50,050 nt of DNA from Armatimonadota bacterium (GTDB lineage Bacteria; Armatimonadota; UBA5829; DTJY01): NCBI GenBank assembly GCA_029907255.1, contig JARYMF010000018.1, forward strand, positions 1-50,050. The letters are read 5' to 3'. The position numbers and the translations under genes are program-made. Below, piece by piece: positions 11,692 through 20,804 of the stretch. Each line of letters opens with the position of its first letter. Within the stretch, counting starts at the first letter, position 1. A model generated the notes under the pieces. It had not been told where the DNA came from. It saw nothing but the letters and a program-made list of their open reading frames with translations, and made no database searches.

Positions 11692-12414
11692 CTACTTAGC
11701 CTTTTCATGCTCGAGAAACCATGCGCCAAGATTTTCCTCTCGATAAGCCTTGTCCCACGAATTGTGGCCGACGCCAGGGTAAATGGTCAGCTTCGGCGAG
11801 CCACCCGCCTCCTTTATCCATTTCTCCATCTCATATGCCTTCTCCACCGGTACGACTTGGTCAGCGTCACCGTGGAAAATCCACACAGGAAGCATAGCGA
11901 CCTTATCGGCGAGCGACTTTTCTCCATACCCGCATACCGGCGCAATCGCGGCAAAGAGATCTGGATGGCGAGCAGCGATTGCCCACGTCCCATGACCACC
12001 TTGCGAAAGCCCCGTAAGGTAGAGCCTTGACTTATCAATCTTATATTCGAGGCAGGTTTTCTCCAGAATTGAAAGGACCATTGCCTCCTCATCTTCCCAC
12101 TGTGTCTCCGGCGACTGCTTTTGCGGAAACATGACAATAAATGGCCACTTTTCCGCGTCCAACATAATAGCCGAGCCAAAGTGGAAAACCTGCCTCCATC
12201 CATCGGAACCGCACTCACCTTTACCATTTAGGAATATAATCGCAGGCAATGCTTTCTTTCCATCATAGCATAAAGGGACGTAGACAACATATTTATAGTC
12301 CTTCCCTCCAACAGAAACCGTCTTAATAAGAAACCCCTTTGAAATCTCAGCGGTGGCAACGGTAGCAAAAATCAAAGCCGCACATATGCTTAAAATCAAC
12401 ACCATGTGTGTCAA
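11692..12414 (-). CDS. Secreted alpha/beta-hydrolase esterase (PHB depolymerase/feruloyl esterase-like)
   Basis: Serine esterase with an N-terminal signal peptide (MVLILSICAALIFATVATA-EI). The nucleophile elbow is GLSQGGHGTW, the acid is in WIFHGDADQVVP and the catalytic histidine in GVGHNSWDKAY, the order expected for the dienelactone hydrolase and LpqC/CE1-like group. YVVYVPLCYDGKKALPAIIFLNGKGE near the N-terminus matches the oxyanion-hole region of that group. The start is uncertain: TTG 12414 is six bases after GGGGGTG, whereas ATG 12405 is also possible. It lies 71 bases upstream of the Gfo/Idh-like gene on the same strand. The natural ester substrate, perhaps plant or microbial polysaccharide esters, is inference. 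Confidence 0.83.
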   Translation of the reverse strand: MTHMVLILSICAALIFATVATAEISKGFLIKTVSVGGKDYKYVVYVPLCYDGKKALPAIIFLNGKGECGSDGWRQVFHFGSAIMLDAEKWPFIVMFPQKQSPETQWEDEEAMVLSILEKTCLEYKIDKSRLYLTGLSQGGHGTWAIAARHPDLFAAIAPVCGYGEKSLADKVAMLPVWIFHGDADQVVPVEKAYEMEKWIKEAGGSPKLTIYPGVGHNSWDKAYREENLGAWFLEHEKAK

Positions 12415-12580
12415 TCGAATCACCCCCAAAAATATTTGCTGACTGTATCTTAGCAAATTACCTCTCGGAATGGAAATGGATGTCCTCTAAAGCCCTTAAC
12501 CCCAATTTCCGATAATAAAAAGTGTCTTGTGATTGCCCCAATTTTATGGAATAAACTATTTTCCTTAAGGAGAGCAAAAA

Positions 12581-13912
12581 ATGAAGATTCTCCACGTCAC
12601 TTGGGGTCAACCTCCTGACCATCTCACCCTGGGACCTGTGGCATACACTCAGGAATTGTGCGACCAGCTCTCTATCGCCGGCCATTCCAGCTCAATCCTA
12701 GCAGCATGCCCTAGGCAAGTTGAAGGGGGGTTGGGGTTCGCTGTTTTTCATCAAAATTACAAGGGTTTAGATATCTATGGGGTTACCAACCGTCATGTGG
12801 AATTCGCAGATTTAAACCATCCATTGCGCGAAATGCAAAACACCGAAAGCGAGATAGTGCTTCGCTGGACGGTTAACCAGAAGCATCCGGACATTATCCA
12901 CTTCCACAATCTAGCCGGGCTTTCGGCTTCCCTTTTGCAAACCGCCTACGAAATGGGAATTCCTTTTGTCGTAACTTTACATAATTACTGGTTCATTTGC
13001 CCAAGACACGATCTCCTGGATAGACACAATAGGGTGTGCTCAGGCCCCGGAGATGGCACCAAGTGCGCGGAGTGCATCCCACCAATAGAAGGCGAACCTG
13101 ATGTGAAGGACAGGGCTCTCGCCTACGCAGCCCGCTATCGAAACATTATTCGATGGCTTAACAAAGCTAATGCAATAATTGCGGTCTCAAACTATGTGCG
13201 CAACCTTTATCTGGAACATGGAATAGCCCCAGAGCGAATAATTACAATTACTCCAGCAGCGGGAACAGCTGAACAACTCTGGGCAACAAAAGACAAGTTT
13301 CTGCGGCAACAGAGCGCAAAGATTACGTTTGGTTTCCTTGGAACCATTATTTTCAGAAAAGGCGTTCACTTACTTCTTGATGCCGCCGAAATGCTTCACG
13401 ACGTCCGAGACAAGTTTGAAATAAGCATTCACGGCTCAATTGCTGACCATAATTACGCACGCGAAATTGAACGCCGCCTCCAAGAGGATAACAGGTTCCT
13501 ACCCAAAGTGGAATTTGCAGGTTATTACAAGCCCGACCTACTTCCGCATATCCTTGGCAACATGTCCGCCTGTGTGGTGCCTCCTTTATGGCATGAACCT
13601 GCGCCGCGAACCGTCATGGAGGCTCTTGGCGCAGGCGTGCCGGTAGTTGGTGCGCGCGCAGGGGGGATACCTGAGTGGATTAAACACGGCAAAAATGGCT
13701 TTCTCTTTGAAATGGGAAACACTCGAGGATTAGCTTCGCATTTGCGATATCTAATTGAAAATCCGCAAACGCTAAACATGCTTAGGTCTAATATTGCACC
13801 ACCTAAACCAATGGCTCGCCATGCTGAGGAGATAATTGCCATCTACAAGTCCGTGATGGCGCGTCACAAGAAATCAGCAACCAATGGCAAGAAAATGCGC
13901 AAGGCGGCATAA
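12581..13912 (+). CDS. Glycosyltransferase family 4 protein
   Basis: Retaining GT-B glycosyltransferase, 443 residues. The N-terminal acceptor domain begins MKILHVTWGQPP with the glycine-containing loop LTLGPVAYTQELCDQL, and includes a Cys cluster (140, 153, 162, 165) seen in some GT4 proteins. The C-terminal donor-binding domain starts near ITFGFLGTIIFRKGVHLLLDA and contains the E-x7-E motif (E339, E347) followed by GAGVPVVGARAGGIPEWI. AAGGAG lies eight bases before the ATG. It starts a three-gene run with the next two genes (gaps of 19 and 38 bases), suggesting a surface polysaccharide or glycoconjugate role. Donor and acceptor sugars are unknown. Confidence 0.92.
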   Translation: MKILHVTWGQPPDHLTLGPVAYTQELCDQLSIAGHSSSILAACPRQVEGGLGFAVFHQNYKGLDIYGVTNRHVEFADLNHPLREMQNTESEIVLRWTVNQKHPDIIHFHNLAGLSASLLQTAYEMGIPFVVTLHNYWFICPRHDLLDRHNRVCSGPGDGTKCAECIPPIEGEPDVKDRALAYAARYRNIIRWLNKANAIIAVSNYVRNLYLEHGIAPERIITITPAAGTAEQLWATKDKFLRQQSAKITFGFLGTIIFRKGVHLLLDAAEMLHDVRDKFEISIHGSIADHNYAREIERRLQEDNRFLPKVEFAGYYKPDLLPHILGNMSACVVPPLWHEPAPRTVMEALGAGVPVVGARAGGIPEWIKHGKNGFLFEMGNTRGLASHLRYLIENPQTLNMLRSNIAPPKPMARHAEEIIAIYKSVMARHKKSATNGKKMRKAA

Positions 13913-13931
13913 ACGTTTGAGGTGAACTAAG

Positions 13932-14615
13932 GTGCAACATAAGAATGCCATAATCTATTGTACAAACATAACCTGGAACTTAGGGATTGCAACACCTGCG
14001 TGTTTGAATTGGGTTGATGGCCGTCCAATCATACACCACCAACTAGACGCGCTCGACGACTATGATAATGTGGTAGTTGTGGCAGGATTCAAAGCAGCGC
14101 AGATCATGCAGGCCGTCCTTGCGCGGCGAGAAGACGCCATATTCGCGGTCAGCCACGATTTTGAAACTGCGACCGAAATGGACATGCTAAGGCTAGGTAC
14201 TGTTGCCCTCGACAAACCGTTCATTTCCCTAGAAGGCAGCTTGCCTCTCACAAAGGAAGCCTTAAATCTGATTGAAAATGCTCCCTGCCCATCTGTAGGC
14301 ATTAGAAAAGTTCGTTCATTAGAGCCAATATGCGTCGAACTGCAAATAGAAGGATTGCAGAAAATTGCAACGGGTTTTACTAAAGAGTTGAGAACTCACG
14401 AGTTGGCAGGCATAACTAAGCTGCATCCTCAGCACGTAATGGAGGCTGTTGATGCCGACTATATTTATCAAGCGGTCGAGCGTTTCCTGCCAGTACGAGC
14501 CATAGAAATAGATTCAATAGCAGTGATGACCAGCCCCAACCATGAAAGCGCAGAATCTAGAATCAACAGGAATGCATTGGAAGCCGCTCTTTTAAGAAGC
14601 TTGGCAGGTGCATAG
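13932..14615 (+). CDS. Degenerate sugar-nucleotidyltransferase-like protein
   Basis: 227-residue protein of uncertain activity. Its layout resembles LicC/NTP-transferase enzymes: LNWVDGRPIIHHQLDAL corresponds to the PLxxVxGKPLLxHQLxxL segment, NVVVVAGFKAAQI to the VVxGYKxEx strand, and SHDFETATEMDMLRL to the NPxYxxTNNLxSL region. The N-terminal nucleotide-binding GxGxR loop and the metal-binding Asp motif (here FISLEGSLPL) are not conserved, so it may be a non-catalytic or altered enzyme. The start is GTG 13932 with GAGGTGA seven bases upstream. It follows the glycosyltransferase by 19 bases, which supports a link to the same glycan pathway. Confidence 0.6.
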   Translation: MQHKNAIIYCTNITWNLGIATPACLNWVDGRPIIHHQLDALDDYDNVVVVAGFKAAQIMQAVLARREDAIFAVSHDFETATEMDMLRLGTVALDKPFISLEGSLPLTKEALNLIENAPCPSVGIRKVRSLEPICVELQIEGLQKIATGFTKELRTHELAGITKLHPQHVMEAVDADYIYQAVERFLPVRAIEIDSIAVMTSPNHESAESRINRNALEAALLRSLAGA

Positions 14616-14653
14616 GACAACTTACGATTATGATTTTTTGAGGTGAGCACTGG

Positions 14654-15484
14654 ATGGTCAAAGTCGCAAGCAAAAAAGTTCCAGCTAGGAAGAAAAAAAG
14701 TGAACCCTGCGGCTGTGGAGTGGATTACCATTATGATCCCGGATGGACCACTCCTGAACAAGATGAAATAATCGAATCAGAGAAAACAAACTCAATGACC
14801 CCAAATCGCGCTCAGAAACACGAAATCTTGAAAAGAGTGTATGCCCGCCTTGGACACATTGAGCGCGCAAAGGAACACTTGACAGAAATTCTTCGACTTC
14901 GCCCCGATGATATCCGTGTTATTACTGAGCTGGGCGACGTTGAATATAGCCAAGCAAGATACCCGGAGGCCAAAGAGAGATACTCTGCTGTCCTTGAAAT
15001 GGGCCATGACACCGCCGAAATCAGATACAGATTGGGGCTATGTGCTAAGAATTTGGGTGATCTCGAAACAGCCGAGAAGCATTTTCGCCGGGCAATCGAG
15101 CTGCGGCCAACTTACCTCGATGCCCACGTCGAACTCGGGCGACTCTACGGCGAACGGAATCAGCTGACCAATGCACTGCAGTGCTTTGCTAAAGCTGTTG
15201 AGATAGACCCAACTTATGCAGATGCTTATTTCGCAGCAGCTAGAATGCTTGCAACCTCGGGCAGGTACAAAGATGCCATTGACGTGTACCGCGCAGGCCT
15301 TTCCTATAGCCCAAGAAACGCTCCAGTATTCGTCGAGCTTGGGAATTGTTACATAGAGATTGGTGCCTATGAGCTAGCAAAAATGGCTTTCCGGCAAGCA
15401 CTTGCAATACGCCCAGATTTCGATGAGGCAGAAAAGGGCATTTACTTTATCGAAGAACTTTCTACCAAGCGAAAGGCAGCATAA
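14654..15484 (+). CDS. Tetratricopeptide repeat protein
   Basis: 276-residue protein with about six TPR units from residue 50 to the end, with typical spacing of 34 residues: GDVEYSQARYPEAKERYSAVLE, LGLCAKNLGDLETAEKHFRRAIE, LGRLYGERNQLTNALQCFAKAVE and others. The first 35 residues are basic with a small CGCG motif. No signal peptide is evident, so it should be a cytoplasmic scaffold. GAGGTGAGC precedes the ATG. It is the third gene of the glycosyltransferase run, 38 bases after the nucleotidyltransferase-like gene, and may organise or regulate that pathway; no enzymatic role is proposed. Confidence 0.9.
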   Translation: MVKVASKKVPARKKKSEPCGCGVDYHYDPGWTTPEQDEIIESEKTNSMTPNRAQKHEILKRVYARLGHIERAKEHLTEILRLRPDDIRVITELGDVEYSQARYPEAKERYSAVLEMGHDTAEIRYRLGLCAKNLGDLETAEKHFRRAIELRPTYLDAHVELGRLYGERNQLTNALQCFAKAVEIDPTYADAYFAAARMLATSGRYKDAIDVYRAGLSYSPRNAPVFVELGNCYIEIGAYELAKMAFRQALAIRPDFDEAEKGIYFIEELSTKRKAA

Positions 15485-15661
15485 TAAATACAAAGCTCTT
15501 CTCGGATTGGCGTAACCCATACAATTAATACCTCTCTCAAACCCCGTATTTCTACCTGTTTTATAAAGAAGCTGTAATTTAAAAGCTTGAAGGACTACTT
15601 TCTTTACTATTTTTTCCGAAAATTCTAAAAGGGACAAAAAGCTTATTGGAGGAGAGTCCGA

Positions 15662-16984
15662 ATGGTACCGATGTCCGGCTTTAATTTTGCAATCACAAGC
15701 TCGCCTATTTTTAGCTCGAAAGAAGCGGCCATTGCTTATCAAAACTCTCTCACTGGCGATTGTTCAAGGCTTTTCTCAGATATAATAGCTGCAATGTCTT
15801 ATGTTCTTGATTTACAAGAAGATCCGCGGCTGTATCACGCATGGCGCGTTGCCGCGGTAGCAACTGCAATGGCCGAGCAAATGGTCCCAGGGCAAGCTTC
15901 GGATATCTTTTTTGCAGCTCTCCTCCACGATGTGGGCTGCATGGGAGCATTCCCCCATATAGTTCGCTTTCCAACACTCTATAGCCAACTATCTAGACCA
16001 GAGATAGTCACCCACCCAGAGCGCGGCGGCGAAATAGTTCGAGGCATCCCAGGACTCGAAAAATCCGCTGACTTCGTAGTAGATCACCATGAATGGTTTA
16101 GCGGAGCAGGCTATCCCAAGCGCAAAAAGGAAGAAGAGATAGCCCTAGGAGCGCAGCTCATTCGGATTGCCGACAGCGCCGATGTAAGCAGGCGCTTCAA
16201 GCCAGAAGCATCATTAGCTGAGACCCTCGAAATCGCTAGAATTGTTGGAGGCATGGAGGTATCCCTGGAAGTAGCCGATGCCTTCAAAATGGTTCTCTCC
16301 AATGAAGATTTCTACCGCGATTTGGTAGATGAGGATAGACTATTCAGGCTAATCCAAAGGTTCGAGCTGGATGTCGGAACGCCGGTATTCCAACCCAACA
16401 GCGATTTGCTGGGCACAGTCCTGACTGTGTTTGCACGTGTCATTGACAGCAAGCATGGCTTTATGTCTGGCCATTCCGAGCGCGTCTCTAAATACAGCGT
16501 TGACCTCGCAACAGCTCTAGGAATTCCACACAATGAGGTTACAAAACTTCGGTTTGCTGGATTGATTCATGATGTCGGCAAGGTAGCAGTTCCAAGCTCA
16601 ATAATAGATAAGCCTGGCCCACTTGGACAAAGTGAAATCTTGCAAGTCAGACATCATCCGGTGCTGACAATGGATATCATACGAAACATAGCTCACCTTT
16701 CTGAGCTAGCTTGGATTGCTGGCCATCACCACGAGCGCTGGGACGGCACCGGCTATCCCGACGGCCTCGCCGGTGAGGAGATTCCCTTGCTTTCCAGGAT
16801 TATGGCCGTCGCTGATGCATTTGACGCAATTACTTCACCTCGGTCATACAAGGAAACAAAAACGCCGCGGGAAGCGCTGAGGATACTTTACGAAGCCTCC
16901 GGCACGCAATTTGACCCACAAGTAGTAGATGCCGCTCACGCAGTATGGGGCTCCTGGGAGTCACAAGCTCTTAGAGCTGCGTGA
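15662..16984 (+). CDS. Tandem HD-GYP protein, probable c-di-GMP phosphodiesterase
   Basis: 440-residue cytoplasmic protein with two HD-GYP-type domains. The first has the HD pair at 89-90 (LLHDVG) and HHEWFSGAGYP at 142-152; the second has HD at 303-304 (LIHDVGK) and HHERWDGTGYP at 356-366 followed by IMAVADAFDAIT. HD-GYP enzymes hydrolyse cyclic di-GMP. No receiver or sensory domain is attached, so input must come from another protein or from the first domain. GGAGGAG lies eight bases before the ATG. The gene ends three bases from the convergent beta-mannosidase gene. Location beside glycosyltransferase genes suggests control of surface polysaccharide, but this is inference. Confidence 0.93.
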   Translation: MVPMSGFNFAITSSPIFSSKEAAIAYQNSLTGDCSRLFSDIIAAMSYVLDLQEDPRLYHAWRVAAVATAMAEQMVPGQASDIFFAALLHDVGCMGAFPHIVRFPTLYSQLSRPEIVTHPERGGEIVRGIPGLEKSADFVVDHHEWFSGAGYPKRKKEEEIALGAQLIRIADSADVSRRFKPEASLAETLEIARIVGGMEVSLEVADAFKMVLSNEDFYRDLVDEDRLFRLIQRFELDVGTPVFQPNSDLLGTVLTVFARVIDSKHGFMSGHSERVSKYSVDLATALGIPHNEVTKLRFAGLIHDVGKVAVPSSIIDKPGPLGQSEILQVRHHPVLTMDIIRNIAHLSELAWIAGHHHERWDGTGYPDGLAGEEIPLLSRIMAVADAFDAITSPRSYKETKTPREALRILYEASGTQFDPQVVDAAHAVWGSWESQALRAA

Positions 16985-16987
16985 TAC

Positions 16988-19534
16988 CTATTGAAGTTCA
17001 AACTCAATGTTTTCCGATGAATTTGCCGCTGATACAGTGACGGCAAGAGGCATAGTCTTAGAGTCATCTACTACCATTCGGACAATGCGCTTCTCGCCTG
17101 GTGGAATGTCAAAAAAATTGTCGCTAAGCTTTGCGCCAACGTCAGAAACCCTCACGTTTACCAGCCGACCATAGAGTGCTGACGAAATTATAAAATCGGC
17201 CGCCAACCTATTGCCTAATCTAGCAATGTTGCCCATTTGAACGGATAAGCGCGTTTCCGGCCACTCAATATCTCTAAACTCCGCCGGGAAGTAGAAGTTT
17301 TCTGACGCTATCCGACCACCTACTAGCAGCTGCGCTTGCGCAAAGCACGTGCGAGGATTTTCCATCAAGGGATGGGGTAGTCGCATGTCCCATAACATGC
17401 GCGAAGAGTTCGCTGGAAGCTTTACTGGAAGAATGCGTGTCCAAGAGATACCTCCGCTAAACCTTTGGCAGCGGAGTAGCAATCTGCCTGTGCGCTCCTT
17501 CAATTCATCGTTTATAAGCCAGACTCCCACCCTGCCATCGCCCATGTCCTGAAGTGAGACCAACAAATTCGCAAAAGCGCGACGAACAAAGTAGTATGCA
17601 ATCTTGGGGTTAAGATAGTAATCAACAACAGCATCCGAAAATTGCGGCCAATTGTCATATAGGTTCCAATATAATAAACCGCCGCAGGAGAATTTCCTGC
17701 GGCGGTAGTGCTCTATCCACTCTTTATACGCAAGGGCCTGGATTAGCTGAGTCAAAAACGCATATTCCTCCAGGCTGCCAGGACGCTCAAATCCAAAGTT
17801 TTCTATTGCTTTGTCGAGCGCCTCTCTACGGCGTGGGTCAAACCGCTCAACCGTGCCAAAATGGAAATCCCACAATTTGTTCTCAGGCGGCCACAAGCTC
17901 TCTTGAGGTATAAATTTGCACACAGATTCCGGCCAAGGAATCGAGAGATGCCCAATCTCGCTAACAAAACGACTCTCATCTTGAGAATAAACCACATCCT
18001 TATACGATAACCCATGGTGCCAAATATGGTTATCGCCCTCAAGTTGACTCATTGGGTTGGGGTCGCCAAAAGGACTGCAAGGACTGCTCCAAATATATGG
18101 CCTTGTCGGGTCTAGTCGCGTGCAAACATCTGGTAAAACGCTTCTGTTGATTGGATTTTTAGTTATGTCCATTCCCTGCCCGCAGGTTGTGGCATCCACT
18201 TCGTTGTCGCCGCACCAGATGACAATTGAAGGATGATTTCTAAGGTTAGTTACAACTTTCTCAGCCTCATATTTCACTTCCGAAAGGAACTCCTCATCAT
18301 GAGGATAGCCAGCGCAGGTGAACATGAAATCCTGCCAAACCATAATTCCTCGCTCGTCACACAAGCGATAGAAATAAGGATCCTCATAGATGCCGCCGCC
18401 CCAGATACGGAACATGTTGATATTCTCAGCCACCGCCATATCTATAAGCTTTCGGTATTTTCTGCGGTCAATGCGGGCGAATATTGCATCCCCAGGAATC
18501 CAGTTGGTCCCCTTGGCGTAGACCTTCTGCCCATTGATAGCAAAGATAAAGCTGTGGTAGCCATCCTCCTGTAGCTCTTGAATAAGCTCTACCGAACGTA
18601 TACCAAACACAACCCTGCGCTTTTCCCCAACGCCGAAATCTGGGATGGCTTCAACCGAAAGCAAATAGAGGTTTGGCCGACCAATGTTCCACGGCCACCA
18701 AAGCTTTGGGTCATTAATAGGCAATTCAGCAATCACAGTTGCAGTCTCACCTGCAATCTTATACGGGAGCGATAGTTCGGAAGAATCCTTCCGATTCCTC
18801 GCTATTATCTCAAGCGTTCCGGATTTCGCCCGAGTACCATTTTGGCGCAAGGTAATCTCTAGGTTGATTACTGCATGCTCCAAGCTTTTTAAAATAGTGC
18901 GAACACATACATCCTCGATTGCCACATCGCCTCTTCTTGAAAGATACACCGGCCGCCAAATACCCGTGGTTACAATTCGAGGCGCGATATCCCAGCCATA
19001 CGACATCTGAGCTTTCCGCACATAAAGCCTCTCATGAGTCTCAAAGGCAGCAATCATTCCATCAGTTGACCTACTCTTGACAGCTTCTAAGGGGGAGGAC
19101 AGGCGCACTGCAACCAAATTCTGCTTCCCATACTCCAGCAGGTCCGAGATATCAAAAGAACAAGGCACAAACATGTTCCGGTGGCTTCCAACCCGTTGTC
19201 CATTTACCCACACAGTGGCAAACGTATCCAAACCACCAAACTGGAGCTCAATCCTGCCGCCTTCCATTGCTTTGGGAATAAAAAAGGAGCGGCGGTACCA
19301 CCACTCCTTTTCTTCTGTCCACTTGCAATCCAGATAATTCAGACCATAGAAGGGATCTTTAATCTTCCCAGCTCGCATTAGGTCAAGATGGATGTCGCCG
19401 GGTACTACAGCTTCGAGCCATTGTTTAGCATCGTAGCCTGGAAGATGCGCGCCAGCTTTCTCGCCCATGCCTTCTTCGAACCAAGCTAGCGACCATGTTC
19501 CATTCAGACTAATCGTTTTATTGCCATCACCCAT
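16988..19534 (-). CDS. GH2 beta-mannosidase
   Basis: Exo-beta-mannosidase of 848 residues, the usual length. The N-terminal sugar-binding jelly roll begins ISLNGTWSLAWFE and includes VPGDIHLDLMRAGKIKDPFYGLN and WWYRRSF, diagnostic of beta-mannosidases. The TIM barrel has the acid/base Glu445 in WCGDNE and the nucleophile Glu526 in FVSEIG, preceded by FRIWGGGIYEDPYFYRLCDERGIMVWQDF. No signal peptide is present, so it should act in the cytoplasm on imported oligosaccharides, releasing mannose from beta-1,4-linked ends such as mannan fragments or Man-GlcNAc. It follows a URO-D-like gene by 90 bases on the same strand. No strong ribosome binding site was seen. Confidence 0.95.
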   Translation of the reverse strand: MGDGNKTISLNGTWSLAWFEEGMGEKAGAHLPGYDAKQWLEAVVPGDIHLDLMRAGKIKDPFYGLNYLDCKWTEEKEWWYRRSFFIPKAMEGGRIELQFGGLDTFATVWVNGQRVGSHRNMFVPCSFDISDLLEYGKQNLVAVRLSSPLEAVKSRSTDGMIAAFETHERLYVRKAQMSYGWDIAPRIVTTGIWRPVYLSRRGDVAIEDVCVRTILKSLEHAVINLEITLRQNGTRAKSGTLEIIARNRKDSSELSLPYKIAGETATVIAELPINDPKLWWPWNIGRPNLYLLSVEAIPDFGVGEKRRVVFGIRSVELIQELQEDGYHSFIFAINGQKVYAKGTNWIPGDAIFARIDRRKYRKLIDMAVAENINMFRIWGGGIYEDPYFYRLCDERGIMVWQDFMFTCAGYPHDEEFLSEVKYEAEKVVTNLRNHPSIVIWCGDNEVDATTCGQGMDITKNPINRSVLPDVCTRLDPTRPYIWSSPCSPFGDPNPMSQLEGDNHIWHHGLSYKDVVYSQDESRFVSEIGHLSIPWPESVCKFIPQESLWPPENKLWDFHFGTVERFDPRRREALDKAIENFGFERPGSLEEYAFLTQLIQALAYKEWIEHYRRRKFSCGGLLYWNLYDNWPQFSDAVVDYYLNPKIAYYFVRRAFANLLVSLQDMGDGRVGVWLINDELKERTGRLLLRCQRFSGGISWTRILPVKLPANSSRMLWDMRLPHPLMENPRTCFAQAQLLVGGRIASENFYFPAEFRDIEWPETRLSVQMGNIARLGNRLAADFIISSALYGRLVNVRVSDVGAKLSDNFFDIPPGEKRIVRMVVDDSKTMPLAVTVSAANSSENIEFELQ

Positions 19535-19624
19535 ATTTTAAAGCCCGTCAGGATAACTCAATCGGCAGAATCAAAATATGATTAAAAAGCATTCCGGTTT
19601 TTACAAATGTGAGTTGTGTATTAA

Positions 19625-20638
19625 TTAGCTATCGTAAACACCAAACTCGCGCCAGGCCTCAAACATTGCTCGAACGTTTTCTAGCGGAACATCTGGCGCA
19701 ATCTCCCCATGCCCTATAAGGCCGCCATTATAGCTTCCTAAGGCTTCAAAAACCTCACGAACGTGGGCTCTAATTTCGTCTCGCGTGCCGTGGGGGAGTA
19801 TATGCTGACGGTCAAGATCAGAGCGAAACGCAACCTTGCCGCCAAACTCACGAGCCAACGCTTTTAAGTCCATCACACAGTGTTGGACATTTAGCACATC
19901 TACGCCAATCTCAACCAGGTCATGCAATATTTCCCAAGTCATACCGTCAGAATGAAAGTGAACGTGTTTACCTGCCGTTTTGCATGGCTCGAACATGCGC
20001 GCATAGGCTGGCTTGTAAAACTTTCGCCAGAGGTCAGGGCTGATGATAAGCGATATCTGAGTGCCCCAATCATCGCCAAAATGAAAACCGTCAACGTCCG
20101 TCATCGCCGCCTTGCGCAGATATTCCAAATGATGCTCTACAAGGCGGTCGCGAAGTTTGTAAGCTTCCTCCGCCCCTATCGCCAGATCGTACATCAAGTT
20201 TTCATAGCCACGAAGCCACTGCATTCGCTCAAAAAGATTTATCCCGCCAAGCATAGCATAATGGTCATGCGACTTCCGAAGAGATTCTTGAAAGCTTCTG
20301 AACCAATCATCATCTGGATTCGGAGGAAACCTATAGTTATCGAAATTACTCCAATCGGCCAACGGATGCCCAACTGGAATGCCAAGCATTCCATCGCGGT
20401 CATTTTGCCATACGACGCCCCACTCGTCGGTATTAATCCCCTTCCGGTAGCCCGGCGGGAGATTCTCAATCTGAGGAATTCCCCAACTGCCGCCGAAGTC
20501 ATCCCTGAACTCATCTAGGAGCTCAAGGAGGGGCTGGCCATGGACGATAATCGCCGCCGGGAGAACAGCATGCAAGAGTGGAACACGGTCAGGCCCTTTA
20601 AATTCAATTGCTCGTATTACCCGCTCGCGACTATTCAT
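19625..20638 (-). CDS. URO-D superfamily protein, probable methyltransferase-like
   Basis: 337-residue member of the uroporphyrinogen decarboxylase superfamily. It begins MNSRERVIRAIEFKGPDRVPLLH, and contains DGFHFGDDWGTQISLIISPDLWRKFYKPAYARMF, VHFHSDGMTWEILHDLVEIGVDVLNVQH and GHGEIAPDVPLENVRAMFE, all typical of the barrel. Members outside haem synthesis often act as cobalamin-dependent methyltransferases or on unknown substrates. The usual decarboxylase N-terminal arginine motif is absent, and no haem genes lie nearby. The start ATG 20638 has GAGGAG seven bases upstream; an ATG 34 codons earlier lacks one. A second, diverged member lies at 38440-39549. Confidence 0.88.
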   Translation of the reverse strand: MNSRERVIRAIEFKGPDRVPLLHAVLPAAIIVHGQPLLELLDEFRDDFGGSWGIPQIENLPPGYRKGINTDEWGVVWQNDRDGMLGIPVGHPLADWSNFDNYRFPPNPDDDWFRSFQESLRKSHDHYAMLGGINLFERMQWLRGYENLMYDLAIGAEEAYKLRDRLVEHHLEYLRKAAMTDVDGFHFGDDWGTQISLIISPDLWRKFYKPAYARMFEPCKTAGKHVHFHSDGMTWEILHDLVEIGVDVLNVQHCVMDLKALAREFGGKVAFRSDLDRQHILPHGTRDEIRAHVREVFEALGSYNGGLIGHGEIAPDVPLENVRAMFEAWREFGVYDS

Positions 20639-20804
20639 GCATGCGCTCCTCAAGCTGAAATAAAAATACACATAAACAATTAGAGGATAGCTTTGTGAAA
20701 TCCTCTTGAAAAATTGGGTGAGATTGCAGAACAAAAACAAACCCTTGGTACTTAATGAAAAATTGCTAGGGGATTTCCAAAACGATGCGATATCTTCGAC
20801 TTAG

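Noticed and set aside
19625..20638. HemE uroporphyrinogen decarboxylase
   Set aside because: The haem-pathway N-terminal arginine motif and neighbouring haem genes are missing; only superfamily membership is supported.
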